A stretch of 64,000 bases of DNA, taken from assembly GCA_035041965.1 (NCBI GenBank), contig JAPYMA010000454.1:1-64000 (forward strand), written 5' to 3'. Position numbers and translations under genes: made by a program. Below, piece by piece: positions 28,501 through 40,435 of this stretch. Every line of letters starts with the position of its first letter. The first letter of the stretch is position 1. This DNA is from Anisakis pegreffii. Lineage: Eukaryota > Nematoda > Chromadorea > Rhabditida > Anisakidae. The notes under the pieces are model-generated. The model worked only from the letters and a program-made list of their open reading frames with translations. It did not search any database and was not told the origin of the DNA.

Positions 28501-31500
28501 AGGTTTTCGATATCTTTGAGAAGATATCTTTTGAATGTTCTGAGCTTTTGATAACCTTGATATGGTGTTGATTTTGCACTAGAGCTCTATTTCAAGCTTA
28601 AATTTTACAAAATTCTCTCGAACATACCAACGATCGAATGGATGATAGAACAAAATCCAAATTTTGTAACTTCAGGTGTTGTTTACTTGGAATTCAATGA
28701 TGAGGTGAAGCGTGCCATATTGCCGTCAACGATAGCAAGTATTGATACTGTTCGAGCTTTGTTCTTGAGATCATTCTCACAGCTCACTTCACAATATCTC
28801 AGTCTACCGCACGTCAAGGTCTACATCCAAGAACCGTCAAAAGGACAATTGTTCTATGAACTTGACGACTTGAGGTACCGTTTACTGGCGATTTTTTAAG
28901 GTTTTCTCATCTAATCGCATAATTATCTGTTTAATTTCGTCGAAAATTGTAAGTTGAAACGTGGAGAAACAGAGAATGAAACTCGCAAAGAGAATGAGAA
29001 ACAAGAGAAGCAAAGAATGAGAGTGTTGAGAGTGAGCACAGGATTCATGCGTTGAATCCTCTCAAAACTTCTTTAAAATCGAATTGTTGATGTTTTATTT
29101 CTTAACTTATTGGGTTTCTATTATGTGTCATGAGTGTCGCATTCTGAGTTACAAAAAGCGCTGTTTATTCATAATTGTATTCCTTATGTGAAATAAGTTC
29201 TTGTCAAACGGTAGTTTCGTATTCAGAACTTTCCCTAATGGGAAGAGTAAACCAGAAATGTTCTTACGGATCATTACTATTCCAAATCTTCGACAGCCTT
29301 CTGAATATTTGAAGAAGTGTTAAATGTCGTCGTCATTCACATTTCTCAGAAACAATCCATTTTTTACGATTAATTGATCGAGTCACTTGAATGATATACA
29401 AATCACCAACTTCAAATTTCTTCCATTGAAACAAATCGACTGGTTGAACGATCCTGATCGTTTCAGTGATATCAAAGATCGTGCCGTCTTGAAACTTCGT
29501 GAACAGGGAAGTGGCTTTCAGTCACCTCAACCACCGGTCAGATTCGGTGAGCCACAACAGCAACAACACTCTGGCCCACCTTCATCACTGGACTATTTGA
29601 GTGAATCTGATGCTGAGATACTAGACTATCGGAGCAGAACCCCACAATCCTATCGAATGAGTAGTCTACGTCCGTCGAGTGCACTCGATAATCGGATCTA
29701 TGGAATTGGCCCACCACCCACTAAACCATCAAGGTTACTCATTCACATATGCTCAAATGATGGCTCAAATTGATTTTTGAATACATCTCATTCAAACAGT
29801 CAATAACTCAAGAACAACTATTTCCGTTGTCGTCTTAAAAGAGTGATATGATGATGTTTAATGAAAAAACCATCAAGTTTTATTGCTGAAAATATCATTG
29901 AAAGTTTGGACTGTTCATCAAAAATCGCACGTAACATTGAATGCTTCCTTCTTGACATGTCTATTCGCATGTAAGTTAAATCTTACGATTAGCTATTTTT
30001 ATGAGTTTTTCTAATGACTTTTTTAAAGTCTTCTTTGTCAATGGAAACATTCCAAATGATTTCAGATCTCCCGTACCGCCTCGTTTCGATCCCTATTATG
30101 ATCCATACGCAAGTGATACAAGCAGTCAGGATGCACGCTCCGGCTCCGTGACACCAATTATTGACAAGGAAGCAAGGTATGGCATTTGTTTTTCGAAATC
30201 TCTTGGATCACTCTCGATCAACCAACTAGTTCATCATTTTATAAATTTCTCTTCTATTATCTTAAATCGGAAGTATGGAAGTACAATTGGCTATAGTATC
30301 GCTAACTATAGATGACATATGGTTTTCAGTGCTTTTTATTGCCTATGCATATGGTACTTATGAACCAATGATGTTTTTATGAGTATTAAACGCAGTTTTG
30401 TTGCTCTTATTCGCATTGATACTTGTTTGTGCGCTTAATAAAAACGTTCACTGTTCATTTTATCGAAAAAGAGAACTGGCTTAATACTTCCAGCAATATC
30501 CTTGAGAGGAACTGAAAAGTTTCGAATGTTCATTTAATGTCGAGTGAATTTAGGCGAATTCGTCGCCTTTTCAATTGTTACAAGATTAGACATTGCTAAA
30601 GTTATCTTTGCAAATTAGAACTAAAAATTGTTTTTGGCCAACATATCTGTTGCCCGTCGAATTGAGAAATGGAAATTAATTGTTAAAAATCTGAAAATCT
30701 GAAAATAGGATATATCTTCAGGTCTAAACAAGAGTGTAGTTCAAGGTAGGATAAAATGATCTTAGTGTTTTGATTGCATCTGTTTGTTTTGTGGGGTTTG
30801 TGGATTCTCATTGATCCAACTCACCGAGAGTGACCGACCCATCTTGATCTCATAACCTTCTCCAATCTCACAATTCCTTCGGTTGTCTAATGTGACGCAG
30901 TTTCCTCTCTCAAAAAAACTTTCTTCTCAATTGACTCTGAATTCATTATTCACCTAACTAATCGCAATATCGCTCTGAATTTCCAAAGGCGTTTAATTCT
31001 CAAATTCCCGCATATTTTGTGTGGATATTCTATAAACTGTAAACAATCATGAACAATCGGTCACTGTAAAATTATGCGATAATTGAAGATTTCGAATGGA
31101 AACAATGGAACGTCAGTTGGCTGGTTTATCATCATTGGTACATTCGGCATTGGTGAGTAAAGGAATGAGCGAAACAAGTCAACGTGATATGCACGAGCTG
31201 AGACGACAGATTCTTGCCTTGCATCCTGACAGTGAGTGGTTTTGTCTGATTGCATTCGTTCAATTTTATGTTCTGATCCGTAAATGTCTCAAATCATATC
31301 CATCGTAAATACAAAATATACATTTGCAATGTTACATTATATGAACGCAATAAGGCAACCACAAAGTTTGTCCCATTGCAAGTAGAAGAAATGAAGTATT
31401 TCAGTAAATTCTGCTAGCAGTCTACCGAGCAGCACTGAGCCATCAATACCGGACACGGTATCGTTGAGTGGCGAAGCACAGCAAGAGCTTCTGAAACTGA

Positions 31501-34500
31501 GGCGTCAAGCTGCCGATAGTCACACACAGTTGAAGCAGATACGCAGAGCTGTTCAGGTCGCTTTATTGATTCCTTGAGAAATACCTTATTAATGGCAGAC
31601 TATGTATAAATACGATTGATTGGTTCATTACAGCAAATTCAGCTCTTTAAATTCGTCACTTCCTGTGTTTTAGAATAATGCTCTCAGTTTCAAAATAAAA
31701 ACGAAGGCACAAATAAAACAAAGATGAGAACGAACGATCATATTGAGGTGATGAACGAATGGATTTTCAAGGAACGCTTACATTGTACTATCAGATTGTA
31801 CCAGTTATATGAATGATACTTGTTGAAGATCTCTAATAACCAATTATGATAGTAATGGAAAGCAAGAATTTATGTGTACTTTGCGAACTTGCGCCATCAT
31901 TCCTGATGACGAAAAAATTTCAGGTGAACGCGCAGAATTCAAGGGATATTTTAAGAGATGCATTCGATCGTATTCAGCATCATATTGCGGATCATTTCGG
32001 TGGGATGGCAACACTAGCGCGCGATGAGGATAGCGCAATTGAGATGATGAAATCAGAGCATGTGGCTCGAATTACGGGTCTACAAAAATCACTGCAGTTC
32101 GTTTCGAATTACGCGATTATCTTGAGCTATTCATTCGGATATTGAAAGAACAAGATGTTGATTTGTTGAGTGATAGAGAAATTATCTGCTTCATAATCTC
32201 CATGATAATGTTTGTTTATTCATTTACTCAAATGCAGTCTCAAATTGGATTTGTGAATGCATTCTGGTTCGCTTGTTCGTTTGTTTGGTTAACTTCTTAC
32301 AATTAACAAGTTCAGATCATTTGAAGAGGATATCGAAGAGATACGAAAACTTGTGCTGAACACAAATCGAAAATTACGCATGACCGAAGTGGAATCGTTC
32401 ACGAATTCGCTCACTAAAATTGGTCGTACAGCGGCTAGGCTGAAAAGTTGGTTAAGGAACCTCTTTACGTGAATCGATGCGAAATTTACATCTTGAACCG
32501 AACAATTTGGCGATTTTTTCATCCCTACCAATATTTTGTTTCCATCCAGAAGTACCCTGGAAATCAATGTTCACCATTTTTGTAACACGCTGTTTTGTTT
32601 ATCTGGAGCCACTGGATTGCGAACACGACATTTTGCCCTGACTGATAATTTGATTTATGTTCGTAGCACATTATTATCACTCATTTCTTCTGTTTCAGCA
32701 CATTTTCCATCGATACAACGAGAACTGGAAGTGAAAATAAGGGACAATATGGAGAAAATTGTTCGTGAGGAGCGATTCATCAAAGAGGAATCTGCCCAGA
32801 TTGATCAGTGTTTAAGACGCTGCAAAACACTTGCGAATATGATGGTCACTATGAAAAAACTAGCTATGGTTCAGGATCCAACAGTCGGCAACAATTACAG
32901 GTTTGTTTGAACAAAATGATAATGACAATACAGTAAAATGGTAATTGGATTAAGAACGATAGTATTAATAATATCGTTATAATTATAACATCAACAAATG
33001 ACGATAACAACTAACAATTAGAAGGATTCTCATAATAAGCTATCGTTTATAAAGTTGAAATTATTGATACCATTATTCTAATGAGGAATTACTGTTTCGC
33101 TGCAGAGCTTTCTCACGGTGTTGTACGATGAAATGCAGAGAGAATTAGAGAATGAAAATGAAAAAGAGTTCGAGAATAGAGAGAAATATAGAATGAGAAA
33201 CATAGAAAGGAGAGAAACACTGACGAGTAATGTGTGTAGTTCGACATTCAGTTCGTTGATGCCTTATCAGAATGCGTTTCATCGGAATCTGATATGTTGA
33301 GACCCTGAGATTCTGAATTTGAATGAACGATAATAATAAAATGATGTCCCATGATAAAAAAGTTACTGATCACAACGGGAATGATAAAAATAAATATGTA
33401 AATAAATAATGATAACAATACCAATATCAATAATGTTCATGGATGCCTTGATAAGATGTTACTAATGTACTGTAGTGATTGCAGTGAACTGTACCTATCG
33501 CTTATCAAACTTTCAGGACTCTACCACCGAATGAAATGGTCGGAACGGGTACTATCCCTAGGAAAAGCAGCACACTCAATCAACTCTCTATGCCGTCCAC
33601 TCCTCAAATAACAACCACGGCACCTAGTAATAGTCTCACGTCCATATCAAACCATACGAATGGTCCCCTAAAACCTACAGATGCGCTTCGTGCAGGTGGA
33701 GGAACAATTTCTGCTGATATTCGTCGTGCCTATAGCACCTCAGCAGCAGTAACATCACCACCACAAGCAGCAGCAGCTCATAGTGCTGCTCCTCATAGTA
33801 GCACACACACAAACACGCTGACCACAACCACAATTGATGCTGTCTCAACGACCGTAAGTGTACCCCCTGTTCCGCCTTCACCACTCAACTACGAATCACC
33901 ATCAACCAGTGATCAAAAGAAGGATGATGCGAATGTTCTTGACGCCATTTTGGATGAGCTCACCTCAGAGCAGAATTCGCCATCACAACGCAAACGCGAA
34001 ACCAAATCAATGTCGCCCAGTATCCATGGTCCTACTCCACCGTACTATCCTCAGGCTTCACTACATCAACAACGAAACGAACCACCCAAACCTCCGGAAC
34101 GCCAAATCAAAGGTGATATTCGTACACGCTATACACCATCTCAATTGCAACAACTCCAACGTCATGCTGCGACAATCTACGCGAATAGCACGGCCAATAG
34201 CACAAACACCAACGATAGCGCCAGCCACACCAATAGTTTCGGTGACCGCAATCCCGCATCTGGTGCGAACACCAACACTACTACCCTACCACCACAACAT
34301 AGCAATTCAGGATTCAATTCTGCCGGATATTATAATCAGTCGCATGCTTCTGCAACTAACGGAACTGCTGTTGGAGCCACAGGTAGGGCAACGCCAACAT
34401 CTCATTCAGCAGCAACCCTGCCGAATAATAGTACGAACGGCAGCAAACCTGCAGAACGGTCAATGCAAAAGCCACCAACTCCAATTTCAAGCATCGACGC

Positions 34501-35184
34501 ACTTGGGGTTAGTGACCCAAGCACTCATGGCACATCGTCAAATGAATCGATCAATTCGCAAGAAGGTCAGTAGGCCTTGTTAGGGTGATGATCCGACCGC
34601 TACTGAGAAATGAAGGTGAACATAGAAGCCGGAAAAATTAAGGGGAGTGAAACGTCAGAGCAGGAAAAATTAGAAATTTGAGTTCTAGGAAGGTATAGGC
34701 ATGAGAGTGAATCTAAGGAGAGCATTTAACGTTATCAGCAATATCGTGATAAATTCGATCATAACATCTCAGCGATTATCATCTATCGCGCGATACTTAC
34801 AAATAGTTTACATCGGTTATGAACAATGATTGGGGTCAATTGTTTTGGTGAGGGTTAATTAGCATCCGAACTGTCATTATCATTAAATTATGCAAACATC
34901 ACGAGGCGATTCGCTATTGATTTCATTACCCGTAAGCAAACTTATGACTGGCTGTGAGGTGATTTCACGATACTCTTCTGAGATGTTCCTCTGCAGAATC
35001 GATGTGATCAGATTCGTCGTTAATCGATCGAATCGCTAAAAAAATTCAAATTTCAGGAACCCGTTTAATGAGTGCCGACGCCATCGAGGAGCGTCAACAC
35101 GAGTTGGCCGCCAGACAGCAACAACTCTACAGTCAATTCGAACAGCTCAGACAGATGTGCCCCTCATCTCCAACAAATGTATAA
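19537..35184 (+). CDS. AIP3-domain coiled-coil protein, SRCIN1/p140Cap-like
   Basis: Homologue of the SRCIN1 (p140Cap)/KIAA1217 family, cytoskeletal and Src-signalling scaffolds at junctions and synapses. The twelve-exon model is 19537-19768, 25641-25844, 28676-28874, 29467-29733, 30066-30176, 31089-31231, 31405-31556, 31924-32096, 32316-32446, 32699-32900, 33517-34565 and 35057-35184. Every junction is in phase and the 2991 nt end in TAA, giving 996 aa. Residues 1-145 are polar and Ser/Asn/Asp-rich. Residues 146-225 are the AIP3-type domain (VVYLEFNDEVKRAILP ... FYELDDL-S-DIKDRAVLKL). Residues 226-340 are Pro/Ser-rich. Residues 340-605 are helical coiled coil, with MERQLAGLSSLVHSAL matching the family's conserved helix. 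Residues 606-954 are disordered, Ser/Thr/Asn/Pro-rich with PPxPP motifs (possible SH3 ligands). The last 40 residues form a Gln-rich helix (ELAARQQQLYSQFEQLRQM). The start ATG has a purine-rich context (CGAAAATG). The acceptor at 31089 (TTGAAG) is atypical. Confidence 0.88.
19769..25640 (+). other. intron 1 of the AIP3-domain gene
   Basis: This 5.9-kb intron is the longest in the gene. On the opposite strand, 20226-19879 is open for 115 codons with one hydrophobic segment (SIGFWYILLFILITIVH); see the separate entry. A TTTCAG-bounded segment at 24321 was considered and rejected as a cassette exon. The rest shows no structure I can support. Confidence 0.55.
19879..20226 (-). CDS. possible small one-TM protein antisense to intron 1
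   Basis: A 115-codon ATG-started frame on the minus strand. It has a polar N-terminal half containing Asp/Glu-rich and N-glycosylation-like (NVTS) sequence, one membrane-length hydrophobic segment around residues 60-75 (IGFWYILLFILITIVH), then a basic and charged tail. The order is plausible for a small membrane protein, but there is no homology, no splice partner and no visible regulatory site. In 64 kb of AT-rich sequence a frame of this length can arise by chance. Confidence 0.22.
   Translation of the reverse strand: MRTMFRNDFNRCAFRTEKLSMHYNDGEDGDSHIQQTTDNVTSEPVVLFFGRNWITAQSIGFWYILLFILITIVHENTRELFRYGRIGEKRLKVQEKCGNVLSEEQNWTHDMQIVM
28176..29178 (+). repeat. 220-bp direct repeat pair flanking the AIP3 exon
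   Basis: Copy 1 (about 28176-28395) and copy 2 (about 28946-29178) begin ATTGTAAGTTGAAACG, run through a GA-rich segment (AGAGAATGAGAAACAAGAG), then GAATCCTCTCAA, then TATTATGTGTCA.GAGTGTCG.ATTCT, and end TTTATTCATAA.TGT. They are in direct orientation about 770 bp apart, one in each intron bordering exon 28676-28874. Confidence 0.85.
33120..33215 (+). repeat. GA-rich dispersed repeat copy
   Basis: AGAGTTCGAGAA.AGAGAGAAATAT.GAATGAGAA here recurs in inverted orientation at about 45065-45130. Shorter relatives lie at about 46100-46145 and 56622-56680 (both minus), and in the pair at 28.2 and 28.95 kb. This copy sits inside intron 10 of the AIP3-domain gene. The open frame it creates (Glu/Arg/Lys-rich) is a by-product of composition. 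Confidence 0.6.
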
Positions 35185-35352
35185 CAACTGTTGAACGCAA
35201 TCTGATTTCTCCTTGAGACTACTAAGTCAAGAAATTTTTATGATTGTCAATTAATTATAATCGAATGATATGCGCCAAAATGAGTCGTCTGCCTTATTCT
35301 TAATATTTATATTCTCATATTGTTGCACTCATGTGAGTGAACTTATTTGTTA

Positions 35353-35358
35353 AATAAA
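35353..35358 (+). terminator. AATAAA poly(A) signal of the AIP3-domain gene
   Basis: AATAAA lies 169 bp after the TAA stop at 35182-35184, which gives a short, plausible 3' UTR. Confidence 0.55.
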
Positions 35359-36694
35359 CGATGATGTGTGACCTGTTGTGTGCACTTTTCAATATTTTTT
35401 ATTGTTCTCGTGCACCTGTCAAATGAGAATAAGCATTCAGTTTGATGATTCTTCATATTTCCATGCATTGACGATTGCCAGCAGTCACCGGAAATGTGAA
35501 TCATCGAATTATTGTTCTCGTTTCAACTGCGCTCACTGTGAACTCTATTGACGAGAATTATAAACCACTTCAGAGGCCGTTTTAAGCTTTTGAAGTGTTT
35601 ACGTTGTCGCGTTATTATTGTTATTATTATTACTGTTGTTATTCGTTTTTCTTTTTTGTTTGTTTGCTGCTGTTCCTTGACATTTGCGTGCTTTTTAACC
35701 AAATTATTTCAGAAATTTGGTAAGTTGGAATCATTGAATTCGGCATTATTTATTTTGCATACTTTCTATTACATTATTACCGTACAATGCTGATCATAAC
35801 AACACATTACTGTTCAAGTTAATTGTGTACTTTAAAACGCGATAAAACAATTTCTACGTTATTCACAAAACGTTGTTAACATTATTATTACTGCTTAGAG
35901 AACACGTACGTATATCAATAAAGATTTATATAATACTCTTTTGAATACCATACTGAATCATCATCACATTCAATGAGAGGTTCTTATGTCCAAGTAATAC
36001 AATAAATGGAAATCCTTTTCACGTACGTATGAGGAGGTTCACTTTCGAAAACGCCTGGAATATGCAGTCAATACAAGGTAGTAAATATAATAAAGACAAC
36101 ATTGCAGCAGATAATTAAGCAATTTACCAAGTAAAACAAATGTACTGTTAGCATACTGAGAAATTCCATGAACAGATACAGTTTAATCGAATCAATTTTC
36201 ATTCCATGCGGTCAGATAATATTGTCGTAACTGATCAAAAATCGTAACTGTTCCATCAATTGAGTGATGTTCGATGAGATGCATCCATTTCATTCACAAT
36301 TCCAACAATCCATCTTAATACTTATCTACTACCACTTTATAAAAAACTCCTACTGCTACTGGTATCACCTCAAAGTACAAACTATCAACGAACAATTTAC
36401 AGTAAAGACAACAACATTTGCGACAACACACCGCACCACTTAAAACATAAAACATACACAAATTATTTGGAAACAAATAGTCATCAATATTCAACTTCAT
36501 TATGTAGGAACTATTCCTTCCATCTCAATGAAATGTGAAGTTGGAAAGAAAACGATGAATTGAAATGAAAACTTAAAATATAATTGCAATAAACAACCTA
36601 ATGCAATGAATAATGATACAAAAATAAACAAAAACAATTTTAAAAAATTCGTTTTTGAGTTCTTTTAAATGTAGAGTATCAACTAATTGGTATG
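35359..36694. other. intergenic spacer between convergent genes
   Basis: The AIP3-domain gene ends on the plus strand and the small mitochondrial-type gene ends on the minus strand, so this is a convergent 3'-3' spacer. No exon or striking repeat was seen. Confidence 0.5.
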
Positions 36695-37182
36695 TTATTG
36701 TGGTGGCGCATCCATTCTTCGAATATTGGCGAACTCTGGAGAATTGGCAATTATTCTGTCGGTTTCTCGAAGGCCATTCTCGAACGATTCCAGTTGTTTG
36801 TGCAGCTGTTTATCCTTGTAGACTGAATAATATGAGACACCACGGAATTTAAAATGAATCTGCAAACCGAACTCACTGCTTACTATCATTATATTCATTA
36901 TCATTACTCCTAACACTGGCAATACCACACAACATTAGATAAATTACTATCATAACAACGACACCAACTCATATTCACCACTAATAATACGTTATCGAAA
37001 GCACTACCATTTCGATCCTAAAGCCTTTCAGCAGTCACATCAATCGGAGAAACCCTACAACCACTATCGGGAAACAGACGTACCTTGAAAAGTTCAAATC
37101 CAGCACCAGCAAAGACACCAAAAACGAAAACGTAAGACAAGCGGCTGTTGACTTTGAACAGGAACTGATGAATAAGTTTCAT
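36695..37182 (-). CDS. SMIM4/UQCC5-like small mitochondrial membrane protein
   Basis: Two minus-strand exons, 37182-37084 (33 codons from ATG) and 36859-36695, are joined in phase 0 by a GTACGT donor and a TTTGCAG acceptor. They encode 87 aa. Residues 15-33 are a membrane segment (SRLSYVFVFGVFAGAGFEL), then FKIHFKFRGVSYYSVYKDKQ, then a charged helix ending RRMDAPPQ. Human SMIM4 (UQCC5), a complex III assembly factor of the mitochondrial inner membrane, has the same order: a short basic N-terminus, FVLGG...E, a basic strand, FYDVYRRKA and a charged tail. The match is by memory of this short motif, so the family call is moderate. An acceptor-like TTGATTACAG directly precedes the ATG, which would suit trans-splicing or cis-splicing to the gene just upstream. 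Confidence 0.62.
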
Positions 37183-37401
37183 CTGTAATCAAAACCTTCC
37201 AAGCTAACTGCTAGATCAGTGAGAATTCAATAAGTGCTATCATCTAGCTTTTCTCACTCGGAACGTCTTGCTACAAGCTTCTTCCGTGAAAAATAAAAAT
37301 ACCTCATCAAATACGAGAACAACGGAACATTAAAGTCACAAATGAATGAAACTAACCATTGTTGACGATTAGTGATTTGATTCGGTTCGCTGATCACCTG
37401 G

Positions 37402-37565
37402 TTATCTAACCGCGAATCCAGCCCTATCGGCTTCAATCAACTCTCTCTCGAGTAGTTCCTTTTCTTCTTGCTTTATTGGCCGTATGTATTGGTAGTAAAT
37501 AATTCCGTTCACCACACAATACGAGGTGCTGAAGAGAATGAAACCGAGAATCGTTCGGACGGCGG
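37402..37565 (-). CDS. SMIM20/MITRAC7-like protein, last exon
   Basis: Minus-strand exon after a TTTCAG acceptor at 37566. It encodes AVRTILGFILFSTSYCVVNG followed by IIYYQYIRPIKQEEKELLERE and IEADRAGFAVR, then stop. Human SMIM20 (MITRAC7), which stabilises newly made COX1 during complex IV assembly, has the same plan: a short N-terminus, one TM, YxxYFRP, a charged helix and NRAGI. About 53 codons are visible. A short first exon ending in phase 1 must lie upstream, and I could not place it. The alternative is a GCG|GTTAGA donor at 37410, which would splice in phase 0 to the ATG exon at 37182 and fuse this protein to the SMIM4-like one. Confidence 0.55.
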
Positions 37566-38887
37566 CTGAAAGTAAAACTTTTCATGACGGATTTTAAATC
37601 GGTTTTTGCAGAACCCGACCACTTTTCCCTTAATCAATTACCTCATTCCCCCGATCGTCTTTGAACCCTGGGATGTTCCAGGGCTTGGAAAACGATCATA
37701 AATCGATGACAATGAAGAGGACGAAGTTAAAGTATCAACACAATGAAATTTCCGATTCCGACTTCCTAAAAGTGAATATCGAAGCGTCCCTTTCTCGAGA
37801 CCTTGCGTTAAACTAAATTTATTATTTAGTAGATATGGAGTTGAAAGCGTTACAAGGAAAAGGTTGAATCAACAAAAACAGACTTTTATGCGCAATATCC
37901 AGTCTTCGATTCGTTAAAATACGTCGATATAACGGACGTCTGTCTTGTCGCACCCTACTCAGATTCACCAATGACAATTGCATCAGTCTGAAAGAATCAT
38001 TTCACAAATTTCTCAACGACGAAACATTTTTTCGTCACAACTGCGAATGCTGTACTAACACACACACTCACGCGAGTCGATCGTAAGCTTGAACCAAAGA
38101 AACGAATTGCTTCGAACAGACTTCACATTGAAAAAATATGATTACCGGTGAAAAAATTTCATTGGCACTGATCTAACTGAGCAAACAGAACGCACTAGAT
38201 GTTCAAATAAAATGTTGGAGTAAATGAAATCAGAGTGAATTCACGAACGATGCATCCGCGACCATCATTACAATGCTCGAAGCAGTTTGTTTCACAATAC
38301 CGCTTTATGAAATACACAAAACTGAGTCTAACCGAAAGATCTATGATAAATTACCTGGGTTATCGCTGAATGCGAATAAAATTGAAAACGTTGGATGTAA
38401 CACAAAAAAACAAACATTTCACTGAAACTCCTCAGAAACGATGGAGAACAGCTGTAAGTGATTGGCTATAAACTTTCAAAACAGGTGACGAACTCTGTTT
38501 TGAAGCGCGAATTCAAAGATGACCAAAAGTTACGTCGACTCATCCCAGTCCAAAATTACCTCACAATATCCTAAATGGTTTCCAAAAGCCAGGCAAACCT
38601 GAAGATTGAAACATGAGAAGCACTCCGATTATGGGGATTAACTGCTGGATTCGTACTGCTCGAATAAAAGATGATCCATCATTACTAAAGCAATGATACG
38701 TTAGTTAGAGAGGTGATAGGTGCTGGTTTTCAGCAGGCCGAGTCTCCAGTTGAGGGAGTTTTTGCTTGTCGGAAATGTTACCGCAGTCAAGTTCTTTCTG
38801 GGCGAAATTCGAGATCTTCGTAAATCTTATAGTTGACAATAGACAGTATATAGTGAAATATTGAACTGTATAGTCTTACTATGTAGT

Positions 38888-39209
38888 CTAGGATGACACC
38901 CGAGCAATCAAAACAGCATGGATTTTGCTGATAGTAAAGCAAAACACTCAGGTAATTACCTATGGGCAGTCTGATTACCATGGAAAGCAGTGAATTATCC
39001 ATGGAAAACAGTACATTACCCATGGGCATTCTGATTCTTTCTAGGCAGCCGAAGTTTTGCTATGTTGTGTTTGAAGTGGTGAGAGATGACATTGATCATA
39101 ATATCTTCCTTCTATGGTATTTCCGGGATCCATGCTTATGGATACTTGAGCATTAAGCTTTACTATCAACAAAATCCATGCTGTTCTGATTGTTCGGGTG
39201 TCATTCTAG
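38888..39209. repeat. 53-bp inverted repeat, 216-bp spacer
   Basis: The arm at 38888-38940 (CTAGGATGACACCCGAGC ... GATAGTAAAGC) is the near-perfect reverse complement of 39157-39209 (GCTTTACTATCAACAAAATC ... TCATTCTAG), with about four mismatches. The spacer holds several CCATGG and CCCATGGG palindromic motifs. The layout suits a foldback or MITE-type element. I see no transposase and no clear target duplication. Confidence 0.75.
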
Positions 39210-40107
39210 AATCGTCAAATATCATATGTTCACCGGTGGAGAATCAATTTGGAGCGTGTAGAAAGCTTGAAATTGAAACTGCAAAGTATAGAGTAACACG
39301 ATTATGTGAATTACCTGAGGGACCTTACATATGGATCGGCGAATGGATCTGGAAACAGAGAAGGCATTGAAAAATAGAATGTCTTAAGAAGTTTTTTTCA
39401 TTGGGCGGTCCGTTCGTATTGAGCAATAACTGCTGTTGTCTGATGATCGAATTTATGGAGTGTTTTCCAGAGCTATGGTTTGAAGTAATCTAAATGAAAT
39501 TCTCTTTATAAATTCGTCTTAATCAGTTTCTTCGAAGTTAATCCCAAGATAGCGCTAGTCTGATTCAGATTTTATTAATTCAATTCATTTTATGCATTCA
39601 TTAGTCTAATTAATTCCCTAAAATGGATTGTATGCATCGTTTCTTGTGATTGCTTATTGGAATACAACGGTTTCTAGTCAAATTCCAATCTGTTTTTCAA
39701 TCAACGAAACCGTCAAAATATGACATTTTTACTCCAAAACTCTATTTTGAACGATAACTTAATATATAATGAAAGAATATTCTCAATTGTCCATAATTCT
39801 CTATCCAGACAACATTGAATCAGAAAGGCCAAAATACCAGTAAATTTTGAATTCCTTACCTCCCACTTTCCATTCGGCTTCACTTGATACGTTTCGATTA
39901 TTTTTATGAAGTACTTACTTCGGTTCTGTTCTAAACCTTAGTTGCTTTCGGAATTCAAATCCTAACTGAGTGCCCCTTGTACATTGTACCTTGTACCTCA
40001 ATGGAATGACCCATGTGCCTCAAAAAACGTCTCCGCTTAATGATCTATCGAGAATATTTGATTATCTAACTAATTTTGCTCACTCAGCACATGAAGTAAA
40101 CTGTATT

Positions 40108-40220
40108 CTTTCTAAAGAGTAGTGGTTCGTAAAAGGAGAAGAAAATGAAACGGAAGCGATGAAACCGTTGTATTTCGTTTCATTTTTTTCTCCTTTTACG
40201 AACCACTACTCTTTAGAAAG
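40108..40220. repeat. 45-bp near-perfect hairpin
   Basis: CTTTCTAAAGAGTAGTGGTT... (40108-40152) pairs with 40176-40220 with one mismatch in 45 positions, around a 23-base loop. Such length and perfection exceed a normal animal microRNA precursor. They suit a recent inverted duplication or a source of long double-stranded RNA. Confidence 0.9.
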
Positions 40221-40435
40221 GAGAGTTTTTGCTTTCATTCTTGCGTTGCGTTTCGAGGAAATGTACTAAAAGTGAAGTACTAAATATGCTAAAAGTGTAC
40301 TGAAAGGAATGTACTACAAGCAATCGGAAGTAATCTTTCAAAAGAATGAAATTCGACCATCATTCGCCTACTTTATTCGTACAAGGTTCGAGCACTTGAC
40401 CATAACTTAAGTGGATGGTATTTTTTCAGAAGAAA

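Noticed and set aside
33858..34583. A 241-codon His/Asn/Arg-rich open frame
   Set aside because: It is an overlapping second frame of exon 33517-34565, whose own frame joins both neighbouring exons in phase.
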